From Selaginella moellendorffii (lineage: Eukaryota > Streptophyta > Lycopodiopsida > Selaginellales > Selaginellaceae), in assembly GCF_000143415.4 (NCBI RefSeq), contig NW_003314262.1, forward strand, positions 3,096,519 through 3,160,518: a DNA stretch of 64,000 nt, read 5' to 3'. The notes beneath the pieces were generated by a model. That model worked only from the letters and a program-made list of their open reading frames with translations, did no database searches and was not told the origin of the DNA. Shown here piece after piece: positions 1-12,039 of the stretch. Within the stretch, counting starts at the first letter, position 1. Every line of letters begins with the position of its first letter. Both the position numbers and the translations under genes were made by a program.

Positions 1-490
1 CACAACTTCTATAAGTCCTATTTTGGACTTGGGGCTTGTTAACCCCGAGAATGGCATCCTTGCCACTCAACCTCTGCACTTAGTCCGAGTGCTCCATGTG
101 TCCAATCCCATGACCGACACCTAAAGGTACCACCAACATATCAGCCCGTTGCACTAAGGCCATGCTCATTCACCTTTGCTATACTATTGGTCCAACACTA
201 ACCATATCACAGTCCTATCTCTCAAAAACTAGGCCATCCGTCCATGAGTGGTCATCCCAAATCCACTCCTTAGCATCCTTAGGATACTTGCAGACATGGG
301 GAACAGCCTTCCCCAATATCCCTTTTACAGTCTCCACCAAGTCCCAAGTTTCGTCCATGGCTGTGTTCGCCAGCACTGCCACTAGGTCAACGCTCACAGG
401 CCCGACCACTAAGTCCCACTGTCCTCTAGGACTTTCTCACCACGTGACCATATCCTTAGTCATCATATATCTGTCACTCCTGGATCAATC
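1..490. other. unassigned flank, no gene recognised
   Basis: I recognise no gene here. The minus strand is open from 409 to 215, with a peptide rich in Trp, Asp and Lys, but I cannot tie it to a family. It may be part of a decayed transposable element. The glycosyltransferase-like fragment starts just to the right. Confidence 0.3.
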
Positions 491-961
491 TCTCCCAGAC
501 ATTGGAGGTACTTGATCAGACTCTTCGGGCCCTGCCTTGGGGCACTTACATGAATCCTCTTCCACTCCCCAGGAAACAAGCTTGAGATCCACATCTTTCT
601 TAGTAGTCCCAATTGACATGCATCATGCATACTGTGTTGATGCCCGTGCTGCTCCGGTCACACAGCCCCCCAAAGTCCCTGGTGGAAAGACACCAGGAAC
701 TCTTGAGAGTGCTGGAACTTCATGAAAATCTCCTGCTCGTTGTGCTCGTGGTCGATGATGTCTCGTATGGCAGTAGCTCAAAGTCCTGTAAAAATGTACG
801 GTGAGAGTAAGCCCTAGATGGGGAAAGATCTTCCCGGCGCCATTCTTATCTTCACGATCCCCAGGTATGAATGAGGAGTGGGTACCGTTAAATCCTTGCC
901 ATGCCGAAATAACAACTTCTTTGGCATGGATGTGGTAGACATCAGAGTTCGATCCAAACAA
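490..961 (-). pseudogene. truncated copy of the GT77-like glycosyltransferase
   Basis: The plus-strand text from about 497 to 800 repeats, with many substitutions and small deletions, the 3' exon of the intact glycosyltransferase at 7071-8225. Shared words include the stretch complementary to codons for HSHEFLDLGIR and for GGLCDRSSMDINTV. Frameshifts break the reading frame and the 5' exons are missing. It is a dead partial duplicate. Its outer limits are approximate because similarity fades gradually. Confidence 0.7.
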
Positions 962-1169
962 TTGATCTCTTACATGGAGATCTATAACAACGTCAACTAC
1001 ATGTAATCTTCATCAGGTTAAAGTCCAGGTATTTGTGTGTTGGTACTAATAGCTTGTGATGCAGAAAGACCAGCTGGCAGAAGGAAATATACGAATTGGC
1101 AGTCGTTTAAGTACCACGAAGACGATTGTTTTCTGACTGAAAATCCTCCACCTTTCTGTTAAAAATCTC

Positions 1170-2550
1170 GCTATTGCTATCGAGTAGCACAATTAGCTTT
1201 CTAGTCTTTTCCATTGTTGGAAAAAAGACGAATCCAAGCATTCAAAGTAAGAAGTCTGATTCAAACAAGCTCGGTCCGTCGGATTTTACACAGGGTGTGT
1301 ACTCTGACGTAGACGGAGCTGCTTGGTCTTCTGTGTTTAAAGTTGCCCAGACGTCATCGAGTTCTTGGTTTAGGCGCGTCCATGCATCTTTATTGGCAAC
1401 ATTTGGTTTGTCCTTGGTCGTTGTTTGTTGTAAGTCACGAGAATGCAAAGGAATGACACCTCCGGTGTACTTTGAACATCCCAAAGATCATCAGCATTCT
1501 TTTGGAGAAGGGACTCAAATGTAAGGGTGTCACTATCCCGCCTAGTAGAGATTCGAGAGTTGTCCAAACGTGTTAAAGGGCTCCGAAAGCATTCAGAAAA
1601 GCTAGCAAATAAATACACATAAAACAATGCGTCCAAAATCCTGTTGCGCGGAAAAAATAATTCATGAAAATAACATAAAAAACCGGGGTCAAACCCCTTC
1701 GAATGATCATCTCGAGCTGCTGAACTTAAGACTAGTGTCTACAAAAACAGAAAAGAAAAGAAATAAAACATTTCTTCCAAATAAAATTGCATGAGAGACA
1801 GATGCAACTGCGCCTCCCTCCGACACGAAAACATTGTACAATACTTTGGAACACAAAAAGTAAGGCGCTTACACGGTTTAGGAGGTGATGCCATACCTCA
1901 TTGACGTGCACGCATATTACAACTCTCGAAGAAAATTGAAGTGTTCCCTTTGTTTCGTCTGTGTGCATCTGAAACAAATTATACGAAACTTAGGCACTGA
2001 GCGGTTATACCTCATGCGGTGTAATGGTGTAAATAATAGCCGTTTCTGCGTTACCGTTTAAAACGGATTGAAGAATGCGCGTCAGTTGTCCCGGTATGGT
2101 ATATGACCAAAAGATGAAAGCTAAAGACTTTCCTGGACCCTCGCTGAGCTTATTGATAACAATGACCCTTGGCCTTAAGTCGAACTGAGCTGCTGTTTTT
2201 GCAACGCGTTCAGAACCGGCTAGATCTACCAGGTTCAAGTTATAGTGCAAAGATCGTAAAATTCCAGGCTTACCAAAGTAGACACAGTCCCTATTCTGTT
2301 ATTGTCAATGACCCTGTGTGAATGTGACAGCACTTAACCACCATTTGAAATATAGAGTGAGATCGACTACTGTATCTGTTCATGTTCGTCTCACCAAAAT
2401 GACGATATGCTGCAATACCATTGACAATGTCAGTACCCCTGAAGCTTTAAGGAATCAAATACTTGGTCAGGTTTCCTCTTTGAGTCCAGCAACCCTTCTG
2501 TACAATGAAGTGTAAGAATGTGAGAAACACTTGCAAATGTTACCTCGAAA
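1170..2550 (-). pseudogene. kinesin-7 (CENP-E type) remnant, copy A
   Basis: On the minus strand, 2250-2005 encodes kinesin motor motifs: the switch II signature [13 protein letters not shown], then a relic of NKLSEG, then [19 protein letters not shown], which matches the SKLTRLLQ...GGN..T segment of motors. The region 2515-2260 holds a damaged SSRSH switch I stretch. The region 1484-1242 encodes an acidic helical segment that recurs at 33.9-34.2 kb. Stops and frameshifts separate the pieces and no ATP-binding P-loop is present. It is a decayed gene related to two other remnants in this window (28.1-30.0 kb and 33.8-34.7 kb). Confidence 0.75.
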
Positions 2551-2779
2551 TCGTGTATTTACATTTAGCTGTTCTAGCTCACTTTCTAGACGACTATTTA
2601 CTTTCCGTAAGTCAATCACTGTCTGCACACAAAAAAATAATTATAAAAAATAATGTTAAACATCTGGTAACCAACAATATCGCGAAGTCCAACATTACCG
2701 TGACCGAAAACACGGTTCTCTTGGAGGAACTAGGGATTCTCTACTTAAATCTGCGAAGCTTGAGGTCTGGTGTGGTTGG

Positions 2780-3560
2780 GACGGATTGATTTATGCGTGA
2801 TTTGCAGGAACATGAAACAGCAAACAAGCTTGATGAGCTGGAGAGAAAATACAGCCAGAACATGCGAGCAAAAACACCTACTTGAGGAGAGGCTTTTCTC
2901 TCGGGTAAATGTTTATGGTTCACTCCAAAACGCGGCAGGTCTAACGAGCAAATCCTCTCAGGAAGAGAAATACAAGACACAGCTCCATGAACTGGTAAAC
3001 ACGAACAAGGAGCTTCAAAGGACAAACGAACAACTGAAATCCTTGTGGGTATAATTTTCATTCTAAGATGCACAGTCAAATAGCTTTACTTTCTTGCAGG
3101 AAGAAAACTACAAGTACTCTCAGATAAAAACACCAGCCTCCAGAAATTGATCAAAGAAACTGCACGTAATTAAACTTTAAAAAGTTACTCCCTCGTATAA
3201 CATAACATCATCAACAAGCGAAGGCCAGCAACGAGCTTAAACTCTCATTGGAGGCCCAGGTACCTAAGGTAAAGATGTTCCAAACGATTGCATGGCACAA
3301 TCCATCACACGCAAGGAATCGCAGCTCCGGGAACTAACCGCCAAGCTCTCGTCCCTTGAGGGTTGCCTCTACGCGCTAGCGAGTCTCTACCTCACAACCA
3401 TACTCTCCAGTCGAGCGAGCACGAGGCCCTGATCGCTCACATCGATACTGGACAAGGATCTCCGGCGGGCGAGGTGAGATCTGGCGGCCAAAGTGGGCGT
3501 CCAGGCCCAGCAAAACCAGGAGCTCCTCGTCAGCCGAAAGTATGCAAGGTTAAGCCATGT
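2780..3560 (+). pseudogene. coiled-coil protein gene remnant
   Basis: Several exon-like pieces encode Glu/Lys/Gln/Leu-rich heptad-like peptide. Examples are the segment around EEKYKTQLHELVNTNKEL at 2960-3045 and ESQLRELTAKLSSLEG near 3310-3365. They are separated by GT...AG intervals. Stops inside the best frame (for example just after 2880) and the lack of a clean start argue for a decayed gene. It ends immediately before the intact gene at 3613. The family is not recognised; coiled-coil tails of motor or SMC-like proteins would look like this. Confidence 0.4.
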
Positions 3561-3600
3561 GGACGGCTATGATTCAAAGCGACGAGCGCGGCGATTTAGA

Positions 3601-3609
3601 TTTAGGGTT
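3601..3609 (+). promoter_or_regulatory. telo-box at gene start
   Basis: TTTAGGGTT lies four bases before the ATG at 3613. The same motif, in either orientation, lies just upstream of most intact genes in the window: 6553-6561, 8488-8496, 10523-10537, 13640-13647, 18869-18878, 21075-21083, 23216-23224, 23266-23274 and 26878-26886. Telo-boxes are known plant promoter and leader elements, common in growth-related genes. Confidence 0.55.
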
Positions 3610-3612
3610 CTA

Positions 3613-4395
3613 ATGGCGGAGATCTCTATGAATCGGCTTGTGAGAGCTTGTGAGGTAGCTTGCGATAAGATCTATCCCAGGAAGGATTACAAGAGGCAGT
3701 TCAAAAAGGGCCCATTTCACTGTGTTTCGGGTGTGGAGTCTGCCGAGTTTCAGCGATTGGCGGATCAGGATAACGTGCGAAAGTATGGATTAGCATACGA
3801 GCACGATGGAGGAAACGTTAGCATCTGCGGGGACAACACCGAAGTCCACGCAGGGATGAAGGGGTACGTAGCCATTGTTCTGATGGATCAACTCCTTAAG
3901 CTCGGTCTTGATCCACTCTGCGGCCCCGTCTATCACTGGGTGAACTTCATGGTGGTGTTCCCCAATGGGGACATGAAGATGGTGGATCACGCCCTCTTTC
4001 AGCGCTGCCCAGAGACGAAGCGGGAGCTGCCGATTGTTGTGGTGGAGCTAGCGTTCTACAACGAAAGCCACGAGAAGTTGAGGGAGAACGTTGCGAGGAT
4101 CATGGAGGTGGCCAGTGTCAAGCTGGTGATCGGTGTAAGTGCCTGCATCGATGATGCAGACAACCTATACTTCAAGGCATGCATTGGCTACGCTGGAGAC
4201 ATTCAAGACTTTGATCCACTTAGGGGGGAGGAGTGCTTTTCGGTGCCTACTTCCACCTTGTTTCAAGACGTGCCAGAGCTGCCTTCCAGCATGGGCGAGC
4301 ATTTCAAGTACCCTCTCGGAGCAATTGTGAAGTATTCAAAGGGAGCTCTGTACTCGCGAGACAACAAGACCAGCAGGTTTTGGAGCTGTAATTAA
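3613..4395 (+). CDS. single-exon protein, possible PD-(D/E)xK-like fold
   Basis: An intact 260-residue open frame without introns. The ATG at 3613 follows a telo-box; the frame is also open upstream but loses coding character there, so I chose this start. It has no signal peptide or membrane segment. Around residues 118-150 it reads GDMKMVDHALFQ, then about 20 residues on PIVVVELAFYNESHEKL. The spacing of Asp, Glu-x-Ala and a later Lys resembles the core of PD-(D/E)xK nucleases such as the Uma2-type restriction-endonuclease fold. That assignment is inference and needs a profile search. It lies to the right of decayed coiled-coil and kinesin remnants and shares no operon-like context. It could equally be a plant-specific family of unknown role. 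Confidence 0.6.
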   Translation: MAEISMNRLVRACEVACDKIYPRKDYKRQFKKGPFHCVSGVESAEFQRLADQDNVRKYGLAYEHDGGNVSICGDNTEVHAGMKGYVAIVLMDQLLKLGLDPLCGPVYHWVNFMVVFPNGDMKMVDHALFQRCPETKRELPIVVVELAFYNESHEKLRENVARIMEVASVKLVIGVSACIDDADNLYFKACIGYAGDIQDFDPLRGEECFSVPTSTLFQDVPELPSSMGEHFKYPLGAIVKYSKGALYSRDNKTSRFWSCN

Positions 4396-5903
4396 ATAAA
4401 AGAAAACATAGTGTTTTTTAGTGAAGCCCGATGTTATCGGGAACATAATTTTGCTATTCATTTCTCATACTTGTTATCTACAGTCTTTGATATGTAAAGT
4501 GTTTGCTCTCCGAGTCCAACAAATTTCAAGAGTGGGAGAGAAACTTGTTGAACAAGGTTGGTCATGGTTTTGGTGAACAATTAGTAGTTCATCTCGCTCA
4601 GATTGCTGAAAGCAGGGGCAACAACAGAATGTTGGTAAGCTTCATTTTTATGATCCTTTTAACATATTCAATGATAGATACATGCACACAAAAACAGCCA
4701 TTTTACTGAATCTCTGAGTGCCTCAAAGTATATCATTTTATCAGTGTTTTGCTAAATGCAAGTAATCTTTGTCAAGTATAATACATGCTTGTGATAGGAG
4801 AGAATCTAAAAAACTATCTGAAAAGGGATGCTTGGATTCTCTATTTAAGCACAAAGCTTCTGTGTGAATTGATAGATTGATTATGAGAAATTGCTAATGT
4901 GCAAACACTAGCAAAAAATATATCTAAGATCAGATCTTTGAAAGTTAAGAATTTTATTTTTTGATTCTTATAATTGATAGGAAATGAAAAAGCTCATATA
5001 AATCTGTAGTTATTTTAGTTCTGAAAACTTCCTTAGAAACATTTAATTGAAGTGTGGCTGATCACTATCCAAGAATAAAACCTAAAACAATAAATTTTAT
5101 TAGAATAGAAAGACATTTAAATTGAAAATTATACCTGTATCAAAGTAGTTTTATTGGAATGTTCGTGCAAAAACTTTAATAACAATAGTATAAAAAAACC
5201 TTTAAAGAATTAAATATAAATATATAATATATAAATAAATTACAATTCTATATATATTATGTTACCAAGATTTTAAGGAAGTCTTCATAGAATGAATGTT
5301 TTCATTTTGTTAACTTGTTATCTGTGAAAAATCGAAGCATATCATTAGATTACATACAAAGTACACATATTATTTTATTGACATGAATTTACCTAAAACA
5401 TTTGTTTAACATTATGATATTACCACTTTTAACACAAATAAATTTTTTCTAGATTCCCCAAAAATAATTGATAAAAAATACTTATAATAAAATATAATTT
5501 ACTCAATTAAATATATAATATTATATTTAAAAATTAATTAATTAATTAATTAGTTTAAAGGGTGAACTTCATCTTGGAAATCAATTCCAAATGCCAGAAC
5601 ATCTCCATAAAAAACCAACTTATAATTTAATTATGTAGTTGGCCAAAAGGGTCCCACTATAACCACTAAAAAATAACACTAATTTGTAATTGTTTATTTC
5701 CATATTAAAAGCAATAAGATCTAAAATTGTATTGTATAAGCTTAAAAAATATTGTCTTAAAAGAAAAAAAAAGTGGATTGCACCCATAGGTTTTTACATA
5801 TTTAGAGAAAAATTTTCTGAGCTGTACTTTCCCTGTTTCAAGCTCTTGTTAGAATGGTTGAACTCCTGGCAATCTTGATCACAAACCTTGACAGCTGCTC
5901 CGG
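4396..5903. other. AT-rich spacer without recognised gene
   Basis: About 1.5 kb, strongly AT-rich after 4740 with many A/T runs. A short open stretch at 4503-4630 (plus strand, around SNKFQEWERNLLNKVG) has coding-like composition and may be an exon relic. I see nothing else. The base composition resembles the 37-43 kb transposon graveyard. Confidence 0.5.
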
Positions 5904-6520
5904 TTAGCATCGTTGTCTCTCCTTATAACTCTCCTTATGGTTGACATCCTGAAAATTTGTATATAGTGCATGGCCTAGCAAGCGAACACATACTTCTGAA
6001 TGATCGCCTCCAGCAATCACACTCTGCTCCAGTGTCCCAGTGGCTCCATCGGTCAGGTAAACTGGCCGCTTCTTCCGACATGGGACGCCCGTTTCTTTGT
6101 TCTGCAAAAGAACAAACCAAGATTTTACCGCGCTTAACATAGGAAACATCCAGCAATCTCACTCTCCTTGAGCATCTCGGTGTTTTTCGCTAAGTAAAGT
6201 TCCCGCGTCTCACCGATGCCCATTTCTTTCTTCTGCAAAGAGCAAACCAGGATACAGCAAATGCGAAAGCTCTAGACTTCTGATCTTTCCAGCGCTCTAG
6301 GAACATGCCGATGATCAAGAATCACAAACCTCGATGCCAGCGGTCACCAGCCTCACGATCTTGCAAGAAGCCACATCGCTCAGTGAAATTCCCCGATTAC
6401 AAGCCGCGGTATTTCCATGTGCTTCATCTGAGCTGCCTACTTCCTTGTCCTGCAAAGAAGAATAAAATCCACCATGACCAGCGCCAGAATCACCGCAAAA
6501 AATGTAGCACTGCGCCTCAT
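5904..6520 (-). CDS. unknown unit of three related exon-like modules
   Basis: The minus strand shows a telo-box (6553-6561) and then an ATG at 6520 encoding MRRSATFFAVILALVMVDFI, which looks like a signal peptide or signal anchor. Three modules follow, each preceded by a pyrimidine-rich stretch ending in TTTGCAG or TTTTGCAG. Module starts are at 6449, 6232 and 6101. They begin with similar words (DKEVGSS, KKEMGIG, NKETGVP) and share spaced similarity (for example SEIAGC against SVIAGG). The last module ends at a stop at 5904. I cannot find one splice pattern that joins all three in frame: one interval is too short for a normal intron and module 2 has a stop. It may be a young gene built by exon duplication, or a decaying one. 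No family is recognised. Confidence 0.3.
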
Positions 6521-7070
6521 GATGCGATCGCGATCATCCGGGCGCTCTAAAGAACCCTAAAGCTTGAGAATTCCGCCGTCTGAGCTACGGGCGGGAGAGG
6601 CACGCTACGATGGTGTGGTACGAAACACGCTATGTACGGAATTTTTGCTTACCTGTCATAAATTCGAACATTGGATATTCTGTTCCTTTCCGGACATCTG
6701 CTAAGTGGCATTGGTTTATCTAGACATTTAGAAATGTTCTATTTGGATCACGCTAATATGTTATAACATTCTCCAGAATTCCGCCATTCACAATTCACAG
6801 CGACACAGGACGATCTAGCGGCGCAGTTTTGCGTATTCTGAGCACACGGCACTACAGTAAACAAGAGGACTAGAGTTTCTTTTGTTCCGTATGAGACGAT
6901 GCTGGGCCAAAAGAATTAAGAATCAGTGAAGCTATCCAAAGGAACTTTTTACCTCCCCGCAGTTTAAGTGTTGTGTCCCACCAGCAAAGTGTACAAATGC
7001 TGAGAAGACAATATAGAGCCTCGATGTCGACGATGTGAGGGAACCTTTTCCTGCTTTATCACGGATTGTA
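6521..7070. other. intergenic, nothing recognised
   Basis: This holds the upstream region of the minus-strand module unit (with its telo-box at 6553-6561) and the 3' flank of the glycosyltransferase. I see no gene, RNA or repeat. Confidence 0.5.
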
Positions 7071-8225
7071 TCATTGGAGGTACTCGATTAGACTCTTCCG
7101 GCACTGCCTCGGGGCCCTGAAACGAATCCTCTTGCGCTCCTCAGGCGTTGTTGTCGACTTAAACACCTTCCAATCCTCGATGACGAGCTTGAGATCCGCG
7201 GCTTTCTTAGCAGTCCCCTTGCAGCAATTGACGTGCATCGTGCACACTGTGTTGATGTCCATGCTGCTCCGGTCGCACAGCCCCCCAAAGTACCTGGTGG
7301 AAAGATAGCGCAGCCTGATTCCCAGGTCCAGGAACTCGTGAGAGTGCCGGAACTTCATGAAAATCTCCTGCTCGTTGTGCTCGTGGTCGATCACGTTCCT
7401 CGTATGCCAGTAGCTGAAAAGCTGTATGGTTCTCTCGTTGGAGCGGGCGTAGACGAGCCCCATGTTGGGCGTAGTGCGTGAATAGCGGTCGCAAGTCACC
7501 TGGAAATCAGCGTCCTCGGAAAAGTGCTTGATTGGTGAGCGTAGCCAGACAATGTCAAGGTCCTGTAAAAAGATATAGAACCCCGGGAAATGATGAATCT
7601 CTGGACCAACTAGAGAAGAAAATAACGAGCCATACCGTGAAGATGAAGTTGAATCCCAGCTGCAACACAATTCCCTGGAAGTAGAGCCTTCGTTTGTTCA
7701 TCTTCACGTAGTCTTGGCTCATGTAGAACTGGTCCACGGAAAGGTCCACGCCGTCGATTTCTAGCCGAAAGCAGTGTTTGTGGGTGTCGAGACAGTGGTC
7801 GTAAGCATCCTTGTCGAGAGCGATGATCACCAAGTGATCCAACAGAGGGACTGTGCCCTCGCCAACACGGAAGCTCTCCAAAAACACGTCTAGAATACCT
7901 CCGGGCTTGGCCCAGGCACTGTTGAGCGGTGCTAGAATCACGGTCTTGTTGTCGTCCATGGCAGCATTGGTCAGGATCTCAGCAAGGTTCGTGAGCTCTC
8001 CATCGGTCTGGAGCACAGGAACAAGAGCGACTAAGAGAAGAAACCAGATTTTACACTCACAAAGTTGCTCGACAGCGCAAGAACACTCTGGGAGTTCTGG
8101 GATTCGTGAAGAATGTGGATGCCGGAGCCGATGTAGAAGCTGGCAACGCCAAAACAGAGCATGGCCAAAATCATGAGCGCGGCATTGCTCCGTCGCAGCC
8201 GGTATCTAGAGGCTACTTCCCCCAT
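7071..8225 (-). CDS. nucleotide-diphospho-sugar transferase (GT77-like)
   Basis: Three exons, 8225-8061, 8007-7636 and 7562-7071, join in frame to give 342 residues. Residues 12-36 (around ALMILAMLCFGVASFYIG) form a single N-terminal membrane anchor, so the product should be a type II Golgi protein with a lumenal catalytic domain. The domain reads KTVILAPLNSAWA near residue 78, RLYFQGIVLQLGF near 165 and the metal/nucleotide-sugar DxD motif in DLDIVWLR at about 180. Then come CDRYSRTTPNMGLVY and KFRHSHEFLDLGIRL. These are hallmarks of the plant family PF03407 (GT77, including arabinosyl- and xylosyltransferases acting on cell-wall glycans). The acceptor cannot be told from sequence. A telo-box lies upstream at 8488-8496. 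A degraded partial copy lies at 490-961. Confidence 0.87.
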
Positions 8226-8652
8226 CGCTCGCCGTCAGCTCCCGGCCAGAATCGCAGAACAATTCCTCTCGCCCTGAAATACCAAGAAACGACCGCAATT
8301 TCCCAATCAATCGATCAATCGGGGCAGAAAACAAGAAAACCTGGCGCTCGCAATCGCAATCCACATGCAAGAACACGAGCTGATCGCTCGTCGGCGACGC
8401 GCAGCGCCCTGGCCTCCTCGATTCCATTCAAAATTCCACTGCGCGCCCAAGAAGCCGATCGATAATGGCGGCCGCGCAATGCCCAAGAACCCTAAAATAT
8501 CAAAACGCCCCCAGCCTATTGGTAGAGAAGGAAAGAGAGAATTTGGTAGAGACTCGACACCTAACGCGCTTAATTTCTTTGCTTCTTTCTTGGCGAGGGA
8601 AAACAGGTAGTGGAATATGCCCCGAATCGTTCCGCGATATTTAAGGTCGACG

Positions 8653-10374
<1,722 letters not shown>

Positions 10375-10546
10375 TTCTTTATCCCCGTCGCGGAAAACAC
10401 AAGAAAAAGAGGTAGAATAGCTGACTTGGCTAGCAACACATCATTCTAATGACGTGGCACAAATGCCGCCGTGCAGATGAGCGGATGAAATCATGGAGAT
10501 AGTGTTGCGCTTTCCATCGCACTTTAGGGTTAGGGTTCTTAGTGCC
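10375..10546. promoter_or_regulatory. divergent promoter, ADH and Btz genes
   Basis: Only 172 bases separate the two divergent start codons. The part next to the Btz gene holds a double telo-box (10523-10537), ten bases before its ATG. No clear TATA box is visible. Shared regulation is possible but inferred. Confidence 0.5.
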
Positions 10547-11795
10547 ATGGAAGGACGAGGAGGAGGAGGTGGTGCCAAGCGCCTGCAATCCAAGGTCATT
10601 TCCTCGGCGGATGGTGCGAACCACAGGTATGTCCCTGTCAAGCGTCTTGATCGTGGCCCGGAACTTAGGGAATTTCTTTCCTGTGAGAAATGTGGGTCTT
10701 GGATTGAGAGAGTTCATGCTTTTCCTTGTCCTTGTGCTTGAGATCTTGGCTTTCCGATTGTTTCCCAGGATTTCTTGTTGCCTTGTCCTTGTGCTTGAGA
10801 TCTTGGCTCCAGGATTTCTTTGTTCTAACATTTTCTGTGAGGGGCAGAAGGAAGGACAAGTGGGCGACTGAGAGGCATGAGCTTCCTGTGGAAGAAGAGG
10901 GGAGGGGTCGACGCCGCTTGCAAGACCCTGTTGCTCTCGAAGACGCCAACAATGCCGAGGAGGGTGGAAGGCGGCCGAAAAGAGGGAGATTTGAGACTCA
11001 AAATGGAGAGAATCCCGAGTTCGTCCCTCGTGCGGGAGCTTTCTTCGAGGTAGAGTGGCGCTAGTGACTTAAAGCTGACTTGAAAGACGTACTCCATACT
11101 TGTGCTTTTGCAGCACGATGATCGGAATAGCAACTGGCGCTCACGGACAACTCCCAGGCGCAGGCCATTCGGTATCGTCTTGTCACATTTGTTGTCTTAG
11201 ATGGTTTCTAAATTGCCTCTACATGTGTCTACGGTACTGCGAAACCTCGGAGCTGTAAGTTCTCTATTTTCTCTGCTGGAAGTTTTCTTTGTTCTTACGC
11301 TAGTGCTCAGGTTTTCTAGGCGAAGGAAGTCGGCCGGAGGATCGAGGGCCAGTTCGGAAGCCTCCTGAGGAGCGCTGGGAAGGAGGAAATCCCGAAGCTC
11401 CAGGCAGAAGAAACCAGGCAGATCGGTGGCACCACGATCGGTTCTTGGAGCTCGAAAACAAGAAAGGTGGCAGACTAAACGGCCCTCCCCCGAGGTTCAG
11501 AGACGGTGACAGGATGGCAGGCAGAAGAGGTGGATTCCCGCGAGTGAATGGCAGAGGCAACGTTGTGGCAACTCAGATGGAACGAGGGCGATGGGGGGAG
11601 GAAGAAGCCGGAGGAAGGAACGCCATAGCCAGGAACAACAACAACAACAGGTTTCGCGGGCCTGTGGTGGCGAATCCCAGGGGCGCTGCTGCTAGCGAAT
11701 GGAAACACGACCTCTTCGACCAGCGGAACCACAGCCCAGCGGCACAGAGGGAAGAAGCCAGCGTCGCTAGAGTGGAGGCTCTCTTGGCGTCGTGA
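10547..11795 (+). CDS. Btz-domain protein (MLN51/Barentsz/CASC3-like)
   Basis: Exons 10547-10626, 10848-11049, 11114-11171 and 11320-11795 join in frame to 271 residues. The Btz signature is split across introns: RRKDKWATERHELP, then EFVPRAGAFFE joined to HDDRNSNW, then the tail ADRWHHDRFLELENKK. In known Btz proteins this region wraps around eIF4A-III and stabilises it in the exon junction complex, acting in mRNA splicing memory, export and decay. The N-terminus is Gly-rich and the C-terminal third is rich in Arg, Gly and Asn, typical of RNA-binding disorder. It is shorter than animal MLN51 but contains the whole core. The 221-base first intron is long for this region. The protein shares a promoter region with the ADH gene. 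Confidence 0.85.
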
Positions 11796-12039
11796 AGCTC
11801 AGCCATGGTGACGAAGATAGAGGAAGCTTTGCTCGCTCCATGGCTTCCACGCCTCGTCGAGCCAGTTCATCCAGGACTGTGGCTTTGGAACGGTAGCTCC
11901 AGATGGAAAGCTCGTCACGGCGATGGCCACTGGTGGATTCACTTTATAGATCATACAGGAACTAGATCACTGTCGAAGACGACCATGTAAGCTTTTCATT
12001 TTGACATAGATTTCACTTAAATCTTCTCGAGTTCTAGCT
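11796..12039. other. convergent 3' flanks
   Basis: This is the space between the Btz gene and the YIPF6-like gene, presumably both 3' untranslated regions. No other gene is seen. Confidence 0.5.
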
